A DNA stretch of 64,000 bases, taken from the NCBI GenBank assembly GCA_002914845.1, contig JXTC01000009.1, positions 1,118,499-1,182,498 on the forward strand. The letters are read 5' to 3'. This document shows, piece by piece, positions 11,994-23,109 of the stretch (its first letter is position 1; each line of letters opens with the position of its first letter). This DNA comes from Trema orientale (Eukaryota > Streptophyta > Magnoliopsida > Rosales > Cannabaceae). Both the position numbers and the translations under genes were made by a program. Under the pieces are notes generated by a model. It worked only from the letters and a program-made list of their open reading frames with translations, made no database searches and was not told the origin of the DNA.

Positions 11994-12342
11994 TTGTTTA
12001 TTTTAGTAGTTGGAAAATTTATTGGAAAATAGTAATTATATGGCATGTGAAAGAGAGACACCAAATTTGAAATATCAATATTCTAAGGGTATTAATGTCA
12101 TTTAGAAAAAAATTTAGTACAAAATTTAACTAAAAAAGAAAAATGGTTACTTTTTTTCTATTTTCTATTTTATAAAATAAATAGATACTTTTGGGTAATT
12201 TTATGAGAACAAAGATTAAACATTATATTTGGCTAAAATATAAAATGTTTTTGGGATTATCCCTTGTTTATTTAGTCGTTGGAAAATCTATTGGAAAATA
12301 GTAGTTATATGGCATGTGAAAGGGAGAGACACCAAATTTGAA
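11808..12342. repeat. Tandem duplication, two units of about 264 bp
   Basis: Copies at 11808-12071 and 12072-12342 both run from 'atatcaatatt(t/c)taagggt' to 'accaaatttgaaa'. Each includes the right end of the Mutator-like element (ending 11993 and about 12263) plus flanking DNA, so the duplication happened after that insertion. The copies differ at several positions and by small indels. Confidence 0.85.
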
Positions 12343-13166
12343 AAAGATTATAAGTTGATAATAAACTTGTATATATTTTGGTTTTGTTAGAAATCTTTTT
12401 CGTGATTATTATAATTTCCATACAGTGACTATTATTATCATTTTTTGACTAACTATACAGTAATTAATTGATAAGTGTGATTTCATTAGTTAACATGTAT
12501 CAATTGAGTTTTTATTTATTGCTTTTCAAATTTTTAAGTATGAAATTATGAATATAAAATAATTAAGAAATTTCGGAAGTAGTGCAATATTTTTCAAAAT
12601 ATCATTAACATAAAATGATCGAATCTTTATAAGACTTTCAAAAATCATTTTCCTTTTAAATCATTTTCATGTCCTTTGAATTGCAATAAAATTTCACAAA
12701 ATTATTCTTCTTGATTTATCAATTAAATACGTGCATACTTCTATAACTTATTTTAAAAACTAAGTAGGTGCAGGGGTGTATTACCAAAAAGTAGGCGCAG
12801 GAGTAATTTCGGTATTATCCTATGGTCTTGGATATACATATTTTTTGAAGGGGCATAGTTTTTTCTTTTAGATTGCCATATAAATTCTTTTACATAAATT
12901 ACATAAATGATTCATTAATTCTTAAAACAATAAAAAAAAAACAACAACATTTCATTAGAGAAAAATATAATAATGTTTCAATTGCTATTTTTGTGAACTA
13001 TAAATCCAATAAATTGATGCCGAAATTCTTTGGGGAAAACAATTTATTTGCTTGAAAAAAAAAAAAAAAGAGAAACAAGAAAACAAGAAAAAGAAAAAGA
13101 AACGCACCGGCTGAGGGCTGAGAGGACCAAAGAAAGCTCAAAAAGAGAGTATAGAGAGTGCACTTG
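12343..13166. other. Upstream region of the exosome gene
   Basis: AT-rich DNA without a gene. A short imperfect direct repeat ('taggtgcagg' and 'taggcgcagg') lies at 12764-12801. A CTATAAATC at about 12998-13006 is a possible TATA box, about 190 bp before the start codon. A 15-A run at 13055-13069 is followed by an A/G-rich leader. Open frames across this leader on both strands are composition artefacts. Confidence 0.5.
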
Positions 13167-13185
13167 GAGAGAGAGAGAGAGAGAG
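13167..13185 (+). promoter_or_regulatory. GA-dinucleotide tract in the leader of the exosome gene
   Basis: A GA tract ends 11 bases before the ATG at 13197. GA repeats are known targets of plant BBR/BPC (GAGA-binding) proteins; a regulatory role here is inference. Confidence 0.5.
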
Positions 13186-13196
13186 TATCGCCGCGA

Positions 13197-16100
13197 ATGG
13201 CTGGTAAAGCTGGAGCAACTCCGACCACCTACACTCCGTCTCCGAAGACCCACCGAAAGAAACTACCCATTTTTAAAAACGACGACGTCGATTGGGTCCG
13301 ACCCGATGGCCGCGGCTTTCACCAGTGTAGACCTGCCTGTAAGCCTTTCTCTATATTTATATCTCTATAAATATGCATTCGTATAGATATAAATATAAGC
13401 CTTTCTCTAATTTTTTTGGTTCTGTAAACGGCTTTTCGTTACTTTCCAGGTACATTTCGAAGGTTTTGTTCATCTGGGTAGTCTTGATTTGATCCCTATA
13501 CGTGAAATATAGTGTCTTTTATCTCTTATATTTTAATTTGGTAGAGATTCAGAAATTGGTGTGTACAAAAATGCAGAAGGGGCTAATATTAAACATTATT
13601 TTCATTTTTTTAGTGTGTTTACTAATATATGGTTATGACTATGCATAAAAAGTTTATTTTTCTTTGGTATTTTGCAGTTTTCAGGACTGGCGCTGTCAAT
13701 GCTGCTGCAGGATCTGCCTATGCAGAGTTTGGGAATACAAAGGTCATTGTTTCTGTGTGAGTATTTCTTTTTATGCATGTATATATATTTATACATATAT
13801 GTGTAGATGTATATGTATTTGTGTGTATGAGTTTATGTATTGATACGTTCGTTAAGGATGTTACAAAGAACAAGTTTTTATGCTTGTGTTTTTTTGCTTT
13901 GTCACTTTAGATTTGGGCCAAGAGAGAGTAAGAAGGCGATGATGTACAGTGACATTGGACGATTGAATTGTGATGTGAGCTATACAGCTTTTGCCACGCC
14001 AATCCGCGGACAGGTATTAGGTTTATGAATCTTGCAACTCTCTTTTTAACCTTCCTCCTGCCCTTTAAATGATCATTGCTTGTAATGTTTGAATTCCCTT
14101 ATGTTAGGGATCAGACAACAAAGAATTTTCTTCAATGCTTCGTAAAGCTTTGGAAGGTGCAATAATGTTGGAAACTTTCCCCAAGACAACTGTAGATGTT
14201 TTTGCATTGGTGCTGGAATCTGGTGGCAGTAAGTAATTCTTTATTGATATGTGAACTCATGTTTCTTCTTTCTCATAATCCTACTGAAGGAGATGTACAA
14301 AATGGCAGAGGAGAATTTATTAGATATAAGATATTCCCATGATACTCTGTCCCCTGTTGGGCTCTTGTTTGTATAATTGCAAGCATTTTGTCTTGTTTCA
14401 GTGTCACTATTTTTAGCCAAACAGGTTAGATGCTTCTTTCTGAAAAACTGGATTAGGATTTTCTAAATTATAAGTTCTTTATTCTAGCAAACTTGTGTGA
14501 TCACCTGAATGCATCCGTTGAGGCTCTTTGGAGGCTTCAAAAGTTTTCACAGAGTTGGATACACATATGTATGCATATATATTATAGCAGTTTATTACTT
14601 TTAGAGAATTAGAAACAGAAAATCTGAAACTATATTAATTCTTAAGCAGTGTGGTGCATCCTCTCTGACATTTTAGTTTTGATTAGGCAGAATTCTTCAC
14701 CCTTCATCCAGTCTATTCGGTGTGTTCTATTCATTTATTTGCTAGGAATTTTTAGTAGTGCATCAAAGTTTCTTTTTGTTATTTCATGCCCTCTTAAGGG
14801 AGAGAAAATTGTTATTAATTGTTTAGATGCGCTATGCTCTGCTTTTCCTAGAAGACAATGCATTGGGAATGGTGTTGTCTAAGTTAACAGCTTAAATTCT
14901 GTGGTGTTACATCATTTTGCATGAAGCTGCTGTGTCTTCATCTCATCACCCCTATCAATTGTTTCTCGATATTTCCTTGGGAGGATGAAATCATGACTAT
15001 TAGCTAAGTAGTTAGCCAGACTGTTAGCTTAGTAGTTAGCCAACACACAGAGGACGCCTGTAGGATACAGATATTGAATTTTTCGTTTGCATGAGAGTAA
15101 ATGTGACTCCATATTCAAAAAGAAAAGACAATTCAATGTTTATGTGCAGTCATATATAACTGGAGTCACTTATAGAAAAAATGAAATATTATGACAGTTC
15201 TATGATTTCATCTCATATGTTCTTGTAGCATTGTTGCTTTTGTATGTGCAGAATGTAGTTCCTAATATGCTTCAAGTATACAAGGAAGTAATATTGCTGA
15301 TTAACTTGTACATGTGATTTATCCTTTTTGGTTGCAGGTGATCTGCCTGTTGTAATTTCATGTGCTAGCGTTGCCCTAGCAGATGCAGGAATAATGATGT
15401 ATGACCTTGTTGCTTCAGTTTCCGTGGTATGCATCTGGCTTAGGGTTTTGGTTTCCTACTTCTCTGTAGTTTATTCAAGTGAGAATAATAGATATATACT
15501 ATTGTATTTCGGCATTTTCAAGCCTTTTATATCCTTTTTCTTAGTTCAAGTTAGCCTTTTACTATCTTTTTAAAAGGGTGGTGTGCATTCATAACCTGTT
15601 AGATAAATGAGAATTTAGAACTTTATGTGCTATAAGAGAGTCAAGATTATAGCATTGATTACCATGCTTTCTGTTCTATACTTTTGGCTGTTACGCTAAA
15701 TATTGCCTTTCTTTTGAACCCGAATTTGGGGAAAAATTCTTATTTTTGTACCTCGTGCTATCTTTCGCTAGTAATTTTTACACTATATTTATTATTTAGC
15801 AAATTGATGTATCACACTTGTGGTTTTGCATTTGTGGAGCATAGTCTTGCCTCGGAAAAAACCTTGTAATAGACCCAGTTTTGGAAGAGGAAAGCTACCA
15901 AGATGGAAGCTTAATGATTACGTGTATGCCTTCGCGATATGAGGTCACTCAGCTAACTATTACAGGGGAATGGTCAACTCCAAAAATTAATGAGGTACGA
16001 TAACTTATGGCTTTTTTCTTTTAAAAGTTTTTATTATTATTACGTCCTTCATCAAAGATGTTCTATGGACTCAATACATCATTCCTTGCATTCGAAATCA

Positions 16101-16340
16101 CATTGTGGTAAATGTCGAAAACAATCTTCGTCCCTATGGTTTTTCCATACAAATTCAGCTTGATCGTTGATATAATGTGCATTAGTCGACAGAGCTGTTG
16201 GGTATCAAAATAAAATTGGATGGATCAATCTAATATTGCTTTGCAAACAGGGAATGCAGCTCTGCCTGGATGCTTGCTCAAAGCTTGCAAACATCATGAG
16301 ATCATGTTTGAAAGAAGCTGCTTCTGCATCCGACGAATAA
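13197..16340 (+). CDS. MTR3: Exosome core subunit, MTR3/RRP41-like (RNase PH fold)
   Basis: Seven coding exons join in frame into 257 codons plus stop: 13197-13338, 13678-13756, 13911-14013, 14108-14228, 15338-15426, 15845-15994, 16251-16340, all with GT-AG introns. The protein begins MAGKAGATP, then LPIFKNDDVDWVRPDGRGFHQCRP, the typical entry to the RNase PH domain, then GSAYAEFGNTKVIVSVFGPRES, YSDIGRLNCDVSY, TFPKTTVDVFALVLESGG and ISCASVALADAGI, and ends LKEAASASDE. This matches plant MTR3, also called RRP41-like (RRP41L; Arabidopsis At4g27490 as I recall), a subunit of the six-membered ring of the RNA exosome, which degrades and processes RNA 3' to 5' in nucleus and cytoplasm. Plant ring subunits of this kind are generally regarded as structural. 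The start has no in-frame upstream ATG in the leader. The length is normal and nothing is broken. The main doubt is MTR3 versus RRP41 naming; canonical RRP41 differs in its N terminus. Confidence 0.92.
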
Positions 16341-16577
16341 TAATATGGAAATTTTAATTCGTTACAGATTGAGCCCTTCTTTTTTCCAGTCTAGAAAGAT
16401 GACTTTGCAGATTTATCAGTACTTTTTTGGGGTATAATTGAGCCAGGTTTACCATGTTTTTACTTCATTTTAAATTGGAAATCTACAGGTTGAGTTTTAG
16501 TAGGGAATTGTTTTCTGTAGTTTTCTTGTGTGTATATATATATATAGGATTTGCCTGCTTGTGGCAGCTGAATAGTT

Positions 16578-16580
<3 letters not shown>
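16341..16580 (+). other. Probable 3' untranslated region of the exosome gene
   Basis: T-rich DNA directly after the stop codon, with a short (TA)n run at 16535-16546. No clear AATAAA signal is seen, so the transcript end is unknown. Confidence 0.4.

Positions 16581-16632
<52 letters not shown>
16581..16632. repeat. (TC)26 microsatellite
   Basis: An uninterrupted TC run of 52 bases. The Arg-Glu and Leu-Ser open frames across it are artefacts. Confidence 0.97.
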
Positions 16633-16636
<4 letters not shown>

Positions 16637-17859
16637 AAGAAGATATTGGATTATTGGTAATTTATCTTGATTGTTCTTTGACATTATAGTTATGAAGAGG
16701 AACTTTTTTGATCCTGATATGATATTTTTGCCATTTTACTCTTGTCAGTCAATGCCAATAGTTCAGGATCCAGAGTCATGAATGAAAATCCACGAAACAC
16801 ATTTGAAAGCCCTGGCTCAAGAGACCTGATCTTGGATAAGATCCTGCTACGCCATTGGACTGGGCTTTCAGATTGGAGGAAGTTAGACCAAGTTAGATTA
16901 GGCTGAGGAAAACAGGCCTTTTTCAGGATGACTTTGTTTAGAATCGATTCTATCAATGACTAACAGTTGTTCTAGCTATGATCCAGTCATAAATAAAATG
17001 ACCACTCTTTTATAAAAAATAACCATAAAAAGTGGTTACAAAAATGTCAGTTTACCTCGATAATGGTCCATTTCCCCCATGTTCCTGCTCATTTGGCTCC
17101 ACTCCCTGTCTCCGTTCTGAATGTGTGGCATTTTTCTTTTCTTCAGGTGTGATCCTCCGCTTGAGTCCGCATTTCTAGGATAGTTGGGATCCTACGCCGA
17201 TGATTTTCCATATAAATATCATTTCTAGGTTTAACAAAGTTGTGCTAGCAACAGCTTTGCCAGTTATCTCTTCTCATTGGCCCCATGACGATTACGAGAC
17301 TTGTGTTGTGTGGAGTTCGCCAAAATGAACGGCTGTAACGAGTCAGACACGTTTAATCCAAAAATTTTTGGTCTCACTTAAGAAACCGGCAGTTCCAAAA
17401 TTGTTATATTACCTTTAAAAATAGGAAAAGACATCGATGCAACAATCTCAATTGATTTTAACAATTCTGATCGTTGACATATGTGCCAAGCCTTCTGGAA
17501 AATGAAATACTAAAATAAAAAAAAATAAAAAACAATAAGCACTAAGCAGTTAGGAGAAAGTGTGTTGAGTACGTACATGTGGGTCATGAACACGTGGATA
17601 GGATATCCCTGGATCCTAGGGACCCAACCCAGTCTGTTTTTGCTAACCATTGACATTGGGTGAGCAAGCATCATGATTAAATGCTATCACAACCATTGTC
17701 TCTACCCTCACAATTTATTTTTTTCCCTTTCGAGAGAACTCTACCCTCACAATCCTATCTTATATAATTATTTTAAATGTATATATAAACATTTATATAT
17801 AAAATAGATTTTCATATGTTGGCCAGGAAAATAAAAAGGTTACAGAGGTTCTTTCAAAA
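16633..17859. other. Intergenic DNA
   Basis: No gene is supported. The 88-codon minus frame at 16690-16956 has no recognisable domain. 'Aggttacagaggt' (about 17838) recurs as 'aggtcacagaggt' (about 17870) around a 13-A run. Confidence 0.5.
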
Positions 17860-18030
17860 AAAAAAAAAAGGTCACAGAGGTAGAGGTTAACATAGATTGA
17901 TAATCTCAGGCTGCTTTTGCTTTTGATACCTCAAAGGCAACTGAATCATTAATCTTAAGACAAGACTCGAACCCTTACTCTTTGGACAAAGATTACCAGT
18001 TTTACCAGTTCACATGAATTATGTGATAAT
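17860..18030 (-). mobile_element. tRNA-derived SINE-like element
   Basis: Read on the minus strand, 17964-17974 gives GGGTTCGAGTC, close to the tRNA/SINE B box GGTTCGANNCC. An A-box-like stretch (aactggtaaaactggtaatc, about 17991-18010) lies roughly 25-30 bp upstream of it. The minus-strand 3' side ends in a T run (17858-17870). Target duplications are not evident, so the boundaries are approximate. Confidence 0.45.
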
Positions 18031-19944
18031 ACTCGTTATTTTATCACATATGAGAACTACTATGTATTTGAAAATTAAATGTATACTTGAATGTTTAGGG
18101 TTATAAATAGCTTCCAGTTATAGTAATTCTTAATTTACCTAGAAAAATAAATAATAATGACACTAATCGAAAAATTATTGAGTTTTTTTTTTCTTCTTAT
18201 TTGTTCATTTTTAGTTTTTGTTTTTTGGACAAACAGTTGTCGCTTTAGGTTCCCACCTAGAATTCACGTGGGGATCAAAGTTGTTTACATTTATGATTGT
18301 GAGAAGGGCCCGTAGCCAAATTCTTAAGTTGTATCATAAATCATAAATGAGAAGAATTAGGACTATATTATTGTCGCATAACCGTACATACCTTACAAGA
18401 AAAATATAAAAAAATCAACTAATAACCTCAATTTGTACCATTCTACCTTGCACAACTATGATTGATTATTCTAATTAATTAGAAGAATAAAACTAAACGA
18501 AGGAAGAAACTAAAGAGTGATTATGTGGAGGTTTTAGAATTTTGATCCGAAATTCATAGCTAATTCCAAGAATAAGATTAATTATTGGGCCGAAATAAGA
18601 AATGTGTCCGGTGGAGAGGTGCAAGGCCTTAATTGTATGAAGCTGGTTAGAGGCCGAGATCTCGCTGGCTTGTCGGATCAGATCATTAGCCTTAATCTAC
18701 TCTCATTTTTCTATAAGTAAATATATTTACAATTAGGCCCCTAGAGTTTGTTTGAGTTTATGAAAATGTCCTACACCGTCATTTAAAATACACATAGGCC
18801 ACAGATGGAGACAGCCGGACAGCTTGAAATGGCCAAGCTCTGGATAGAACTACTCTTTTGACATCATGGACCATAGCCTGCGACATCTAAACCGACCACT
18901 TCATTTGTTCCAATTTAAAAAAAAAAAAAAAATTATACGTGCTTTTTTTTTTTTAATTTCAAAAACGATATTAAAACAAAAGTTTCATCTAATAAGAAGT
19001 TGGATAAAGTTTTAATGAACAAATTAAGTTTTAGTCTATTTTTTAATATGGTGAAATTTGAAGATCGATTTCGGATAAAATGGATTATATATGTGTTAAT
19101 GTATATTCAATTTGTTTCTCTATGTCCAAAGAGAGAGAGAGAGAGAGGGAGAGGGAGAGGGAGAGGGAGAAGAAATAATATACATCATTTTTTTTTTTGG
19201 CCCCAATATCTTGATTTTAAACGTAATTCTAATATCAAAGAAACCATACGATAAGGACCAACATTGTTACATACTTAATTGCTACTCTAAAGTCCTGGCC
19301 AGTACAAATAAATAAATAGATAAATAATGATTAATAATAAACAAAACAGAATAAAAATAAATTATTGGAATAACCAATGTTTTCACGACCAAACATAAAG
19401 CTAGAATATGAACATGCAAGTATCATTTTGTGCCAAATAGGCAAAGATAAGATATGTTTATTGCTAATATAAAAATTATAATCAAAGACAATAGATGATG
19501 TCTTATAATTCATTTGTCTTAATATTCTTAAACTTTGGTATCAAATAAAGGCAATATGGAGAATCAATAGTTCATCCAACTCAAAGGCATTTAGGAATAA
19601 AGTTCAAGCACATTAAGTTTTAGATGGAGACTCCACGATGTCTAATCAAAATAAAGTTGCGCACACCAGCATGTATAATATACATTGTGTATATACATAT
19701 AACCTCTATGGTGACGATTATATGCTATATACACCTTCTCTCGAGTTCAATCGAAGTTTTGCGGTAACATTCTCAACTGTTAGTGGTTTTTTTTTTTTTT
19801 TATATAAAAGTTATCTTGCTTAAATATATGGATAATAATCAATTTTCTAATATAGTTTGATCCAATGTTAGTGTAGAGAAATGGACGGGAGAGTTTTTTT
19901 CGGTACAGAAATGCTTTTCTAGAATTACTTTTCAGATTTTTGTA
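18031..19944. other. Intergenic DNA with GA-rich microsatellite
   Basis: No gene is seen. A compound (GA)n(GGGAGA)n repeat lies at about 19131-19170, and poly-T or poly-A runs at 18187, 18918, 18942 and 19786. The short open frames span these repeats. Confidence 0.5.
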
Positions 19945-20090
19945 AGACCAGTCATAACAGTTACAATTTTTTTTTGTGAATATATATATATATATTTTTT
20001 AATTTTTCCTATCTCTAACAATAAAACCGTTAGTCATACAAGTTGGTTAGGAACTTCATAAGAGGACATAAATGTTATGACTAGTCGTAA
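19945..20090. mobile_element. Small foldback (MITE-like) element
   Basis: The left tip 'gaccagtcataacagtta' (about 19946-19963) is matched inversely by 'aaatgttatgactagtcgt' (about 20070-20088), giving arms of about 20 bp around an AT-rich core with a (TA)n run. At about 145 bp there is no coding capacity. I cannot settle the target duplication, so the superfamily is open. Confidence 0.5.
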
Positions 20091-22175
20091 AAAAATAAAA
20101 AATAGCTATAAAAAAGTTATTTTGGCTCAAATAACTACTCCTATCTAGATCCAAATCCCGTCAGTTTAACTTCGATAAATAATTACTAACAAGAATTTTG
20201 TTAGGCAAATATAACTATCAAATCTTAACGGTTAATCAATATAAGATTCACATTAATTGACGATTAGAAACAGAATATTGCAACATACGTAACTATTCTT
20301 TGTACTATTCTAACTAAAACTTGCAAGAATCATCGTCACGAAACGAAGATAATTGTAAAGATAAGATATTGACCAATAAATGAGTAAAACAGATTGTGCA
20401 GTAAGGCACAATCTTATATCATTTGGACGATAAATGCCTGCTAACAATCAAGTTTTTATCAAAATCTATGATAGAATTACACTAACAATAATTCTTAATT
20501 TAATTTGGATATGATTCGAGGTGTTATCTACCACAAAAATCGCCAAAAGTGAAAGCGAAGTCTAGTTTGGCATTATCAATAGATGACATAAGGAAACTCG
20601 AGTAGAGAAACATCTTTTGGTGCTGCCGTCCTGCTAAAGGCAGAGTTCTATTATAAAAGGATAATGCTTATGGAATGTGGCGGAAGGTATATATAAGTCC
20701 AAAATTACTCGAAAAGTCTGTTTTGTTGCCGTCCGAGTCCGACCCTTTGGTTAGTCCATAAAGCAGTCTATGTACCACAAAGTCAACAACGGGAATTTAA
20801 AAACGGCCATGGAAAAAAATCAAAAATGCCATGTACAAAACAAGACCCTTAAATATATTTCACACTATTTGGGATGCTTTACAAATGGGTCACTCTCAAA
20901 TTCTCGATAAATCTCTTTCTATTAGTCACAGATGGGAAAATTTTACCACCCCCCAACAAAAAAAATACAGAGGAAAATTTTGTCGATTTCTTCCACATAT
21001 ATATATATAATCCATATATTTATACTATATGCACTTTCGAATTATTATTGTTATTATTATTATTATTTTGAGTAGAGTAAAGGTTTAACTTAGTACCAAT
21101 GAGGTCATGCATATTTGACTAAAATTAAATTAGAAGAGAAAAACACCAACATGAGAGAATTTTTGAAGATTACATTGAAGGTGCTAAATAGAATTAATAA
21201 ATTTTAGGCCAATATTAATGCATGAACAATGATAGGTAGACAACTTAACATGGCAAATACCGACTCCTGAAATGGAAGGAAATGTGGTATTTTAATATTT
21301 TTCTTTTTGGATAAGAATAAAGGAGAAAGGAAAAAATTTCCCTAAAAATATAGAAAATAAAAATAATGTTTTCCTCTTAAATATTATGACGAATTTTGCT
21401 TTGGTTAAATGCACCTCTAACTAATCATAATTATTACTATTATTATTATTATTATTATTATTTCTGAACCTTTGAGATATAAAAAACTCGACTGTGCCGT
21501 AACGAAATTACGAGTTACTGGCTGTAAACTCACTGCACAAGACATGAACAAAGTACTTGTCAGGATTGTATTTGCAGAAGTATCCAACCTAGTCAACTCC
21601 TTTCTCGGATCTTTACGAAAATGGTATTTTTAAAATATAGATCGACAAGACAATAAATTAATAAAACAAAGTAATTAAATCAAAGTGAAGAAACTAGTTC
21701 TGACCTCCAATCATAAACAAATAAATAAAATTATAAAACAATAAAATAAAAGAAGAAGCATCTTCTTCTCCTTTTTGAACCTTCTCTAGCTCTTTTCTTT
21801 GGACAGATTTTCCTATGGCTCTGTCTCTCTGTCTTTATTGGTAGTGTATCAATGGAGTAACTATATAATACATATATATTATTTTCTTTTATTTCAAATT
21901 TATTAATGGAGAATTTCCATAATATTTCTTTCCTCAAATAGCTTCTTCTGTCATTTTCTTTAAATTCCCAAATAATAAAGCTATATATTGCTGTCAGAGC
22001 GAGAAGAACAAGAGAGAGGCTATTTAAATTATGGGAAATTTTTTTTCTCAATGCCCCCCATATCTCAAAAGATATTTTTTCCATTTTTAGTTCTCATATT
22101 ATTTACTTTGTCCAAAATATTTATTGGGTTTTCGTGATTTTGCTTATCTGAGTTCTAGCTGGACTAATAATCTGT
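20091..22175. other. Intergenic DNA upstream of the channel gene
   Basis: No gene is visible. ATT trinucleotide repeats lie at about 21042-21066 and 21431-21461, and (TA)n at 20997-21007. The 117-codon minus frame at 21731-22084 is low-complexity and unrecognised. The part nearest 22176 probably holds the promoter of the CNGC gene. Confidence 0.45.
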
Positions 22176-22202
22176 AGAGAGAGAGAGAGAGAGAGAGAGA
22201 GA
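22176..22202 (+). promoter_or_regulatory. GA-dinucleotide tract upstream of the CNGC gene
   Basis: About 13 GA units, roughly 0.9 kb before the start codon. A consensus donor (CCT|GTAAGT, 22268) lies 65 bp downstream, so the tract may sit in a 5' non-coding exon whose intron ends shortly before 23110. That intron is inference; no transcript evidence is available here. Confidence 0.4.
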
Positions 22203-23109
22203 GGCAAAGGAAGAAGTTGGTTTAATGGTTCAATCAAAGCTTGGCTTTTGGCAGAGAAATATGCCTGTAAGTCCTCTCTTTATCAATGCAATTTATTTTT
22301 TATTTTTTATTTTTATATAGTATGTTTTGCACCAGGTCAAGATTCAAAGTCATTTTGCTTAATAACCCATTATCTAGGAACACTTGGGTGGGTTTATTTT
22401 ATTTTCCTTCATTTATTTTTTATTTTTATCTTAGCATTTGTTTTTTGTTCAAATTGTTTGAATTTCCATATGCTCAACTAAGACAACCATAATGGCTTGA
22501 ATGGTCAATTATCAGTCTTGCAAATTTGTGGTCTTTGAATAGGAGAAAAAACTTTGATTCCAGATACTTAGTCCTGGGTTTACAAGTTTGACAGATTCAA
22601 TATAATGAAAAAGTCAACTTATTGTTCTCAAAAATAAATTTTCTTTTAACAGATTTCCATACAAAATTTTAATGGGTTCTGATATTTTTCTAAAGATGCA
22701 AACCAGGCTACAGATCTTTAGCAGCTCAAAATCAAATATTTAAAGAAAAGGGTCACATGTTTCACTTCCTACTCGGGGGCCTAAAAAAGGTTGAAAATCT
22801 TTATAGGTTTCATATTCAAGTTGGTTTATCTTCTTTATTCTTTTTTTTAATTGCCTTTCTGTTTTGCAATCTTTTCACATGAGTCCTGGAATTAGGAGGC
22901 AAAGGAAGTTGTTCCTTTGGTCTTGTGGCTTTGAATTCGTACTTGGTCATTATCAAGTGGATTCAAGCTCTGCTACTTTAGACTTGTACTAAATCAACAA
23001 TCATCCATGGCCTAACAAAAACTACCCGCTTCTGGTTTCTCAAACCCCAGATCAGTTCTGTCAATCATTGATGAAAAAACCAGTTCAGTTCTCCTGAAAG
23101 ATTTGCCAA
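22203..23109 (+). other. 5' non-coding region or leader intron of the CNGC gene
   Basis: T-rich, intron-like composition follows the consensus donor at 22268. No conserved coding exon is seen. Two overlapping short frames at 22248-22492 are T-rich and lack homology. Confidence 0.4.

Noticed and set aside
13030-13386. 118-codon plus frame and overlapping minus frames over the exosome leader
   Set aside because: They arise from A/G-rich leader composition; the spliced frame starting at 13197 explains this region fully.
17964-17974. tRNA gene
   Set aside because: Only B-box-like and A-box-like words are present; no cloverleaf can be drawn, so a SINE-like call is preferred.
21731-22084. 117-codon minus frame upstream of the channel gene
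   Set aside because: Low-complexity, no recognisable domain, rich in AT codons; no splice partners.
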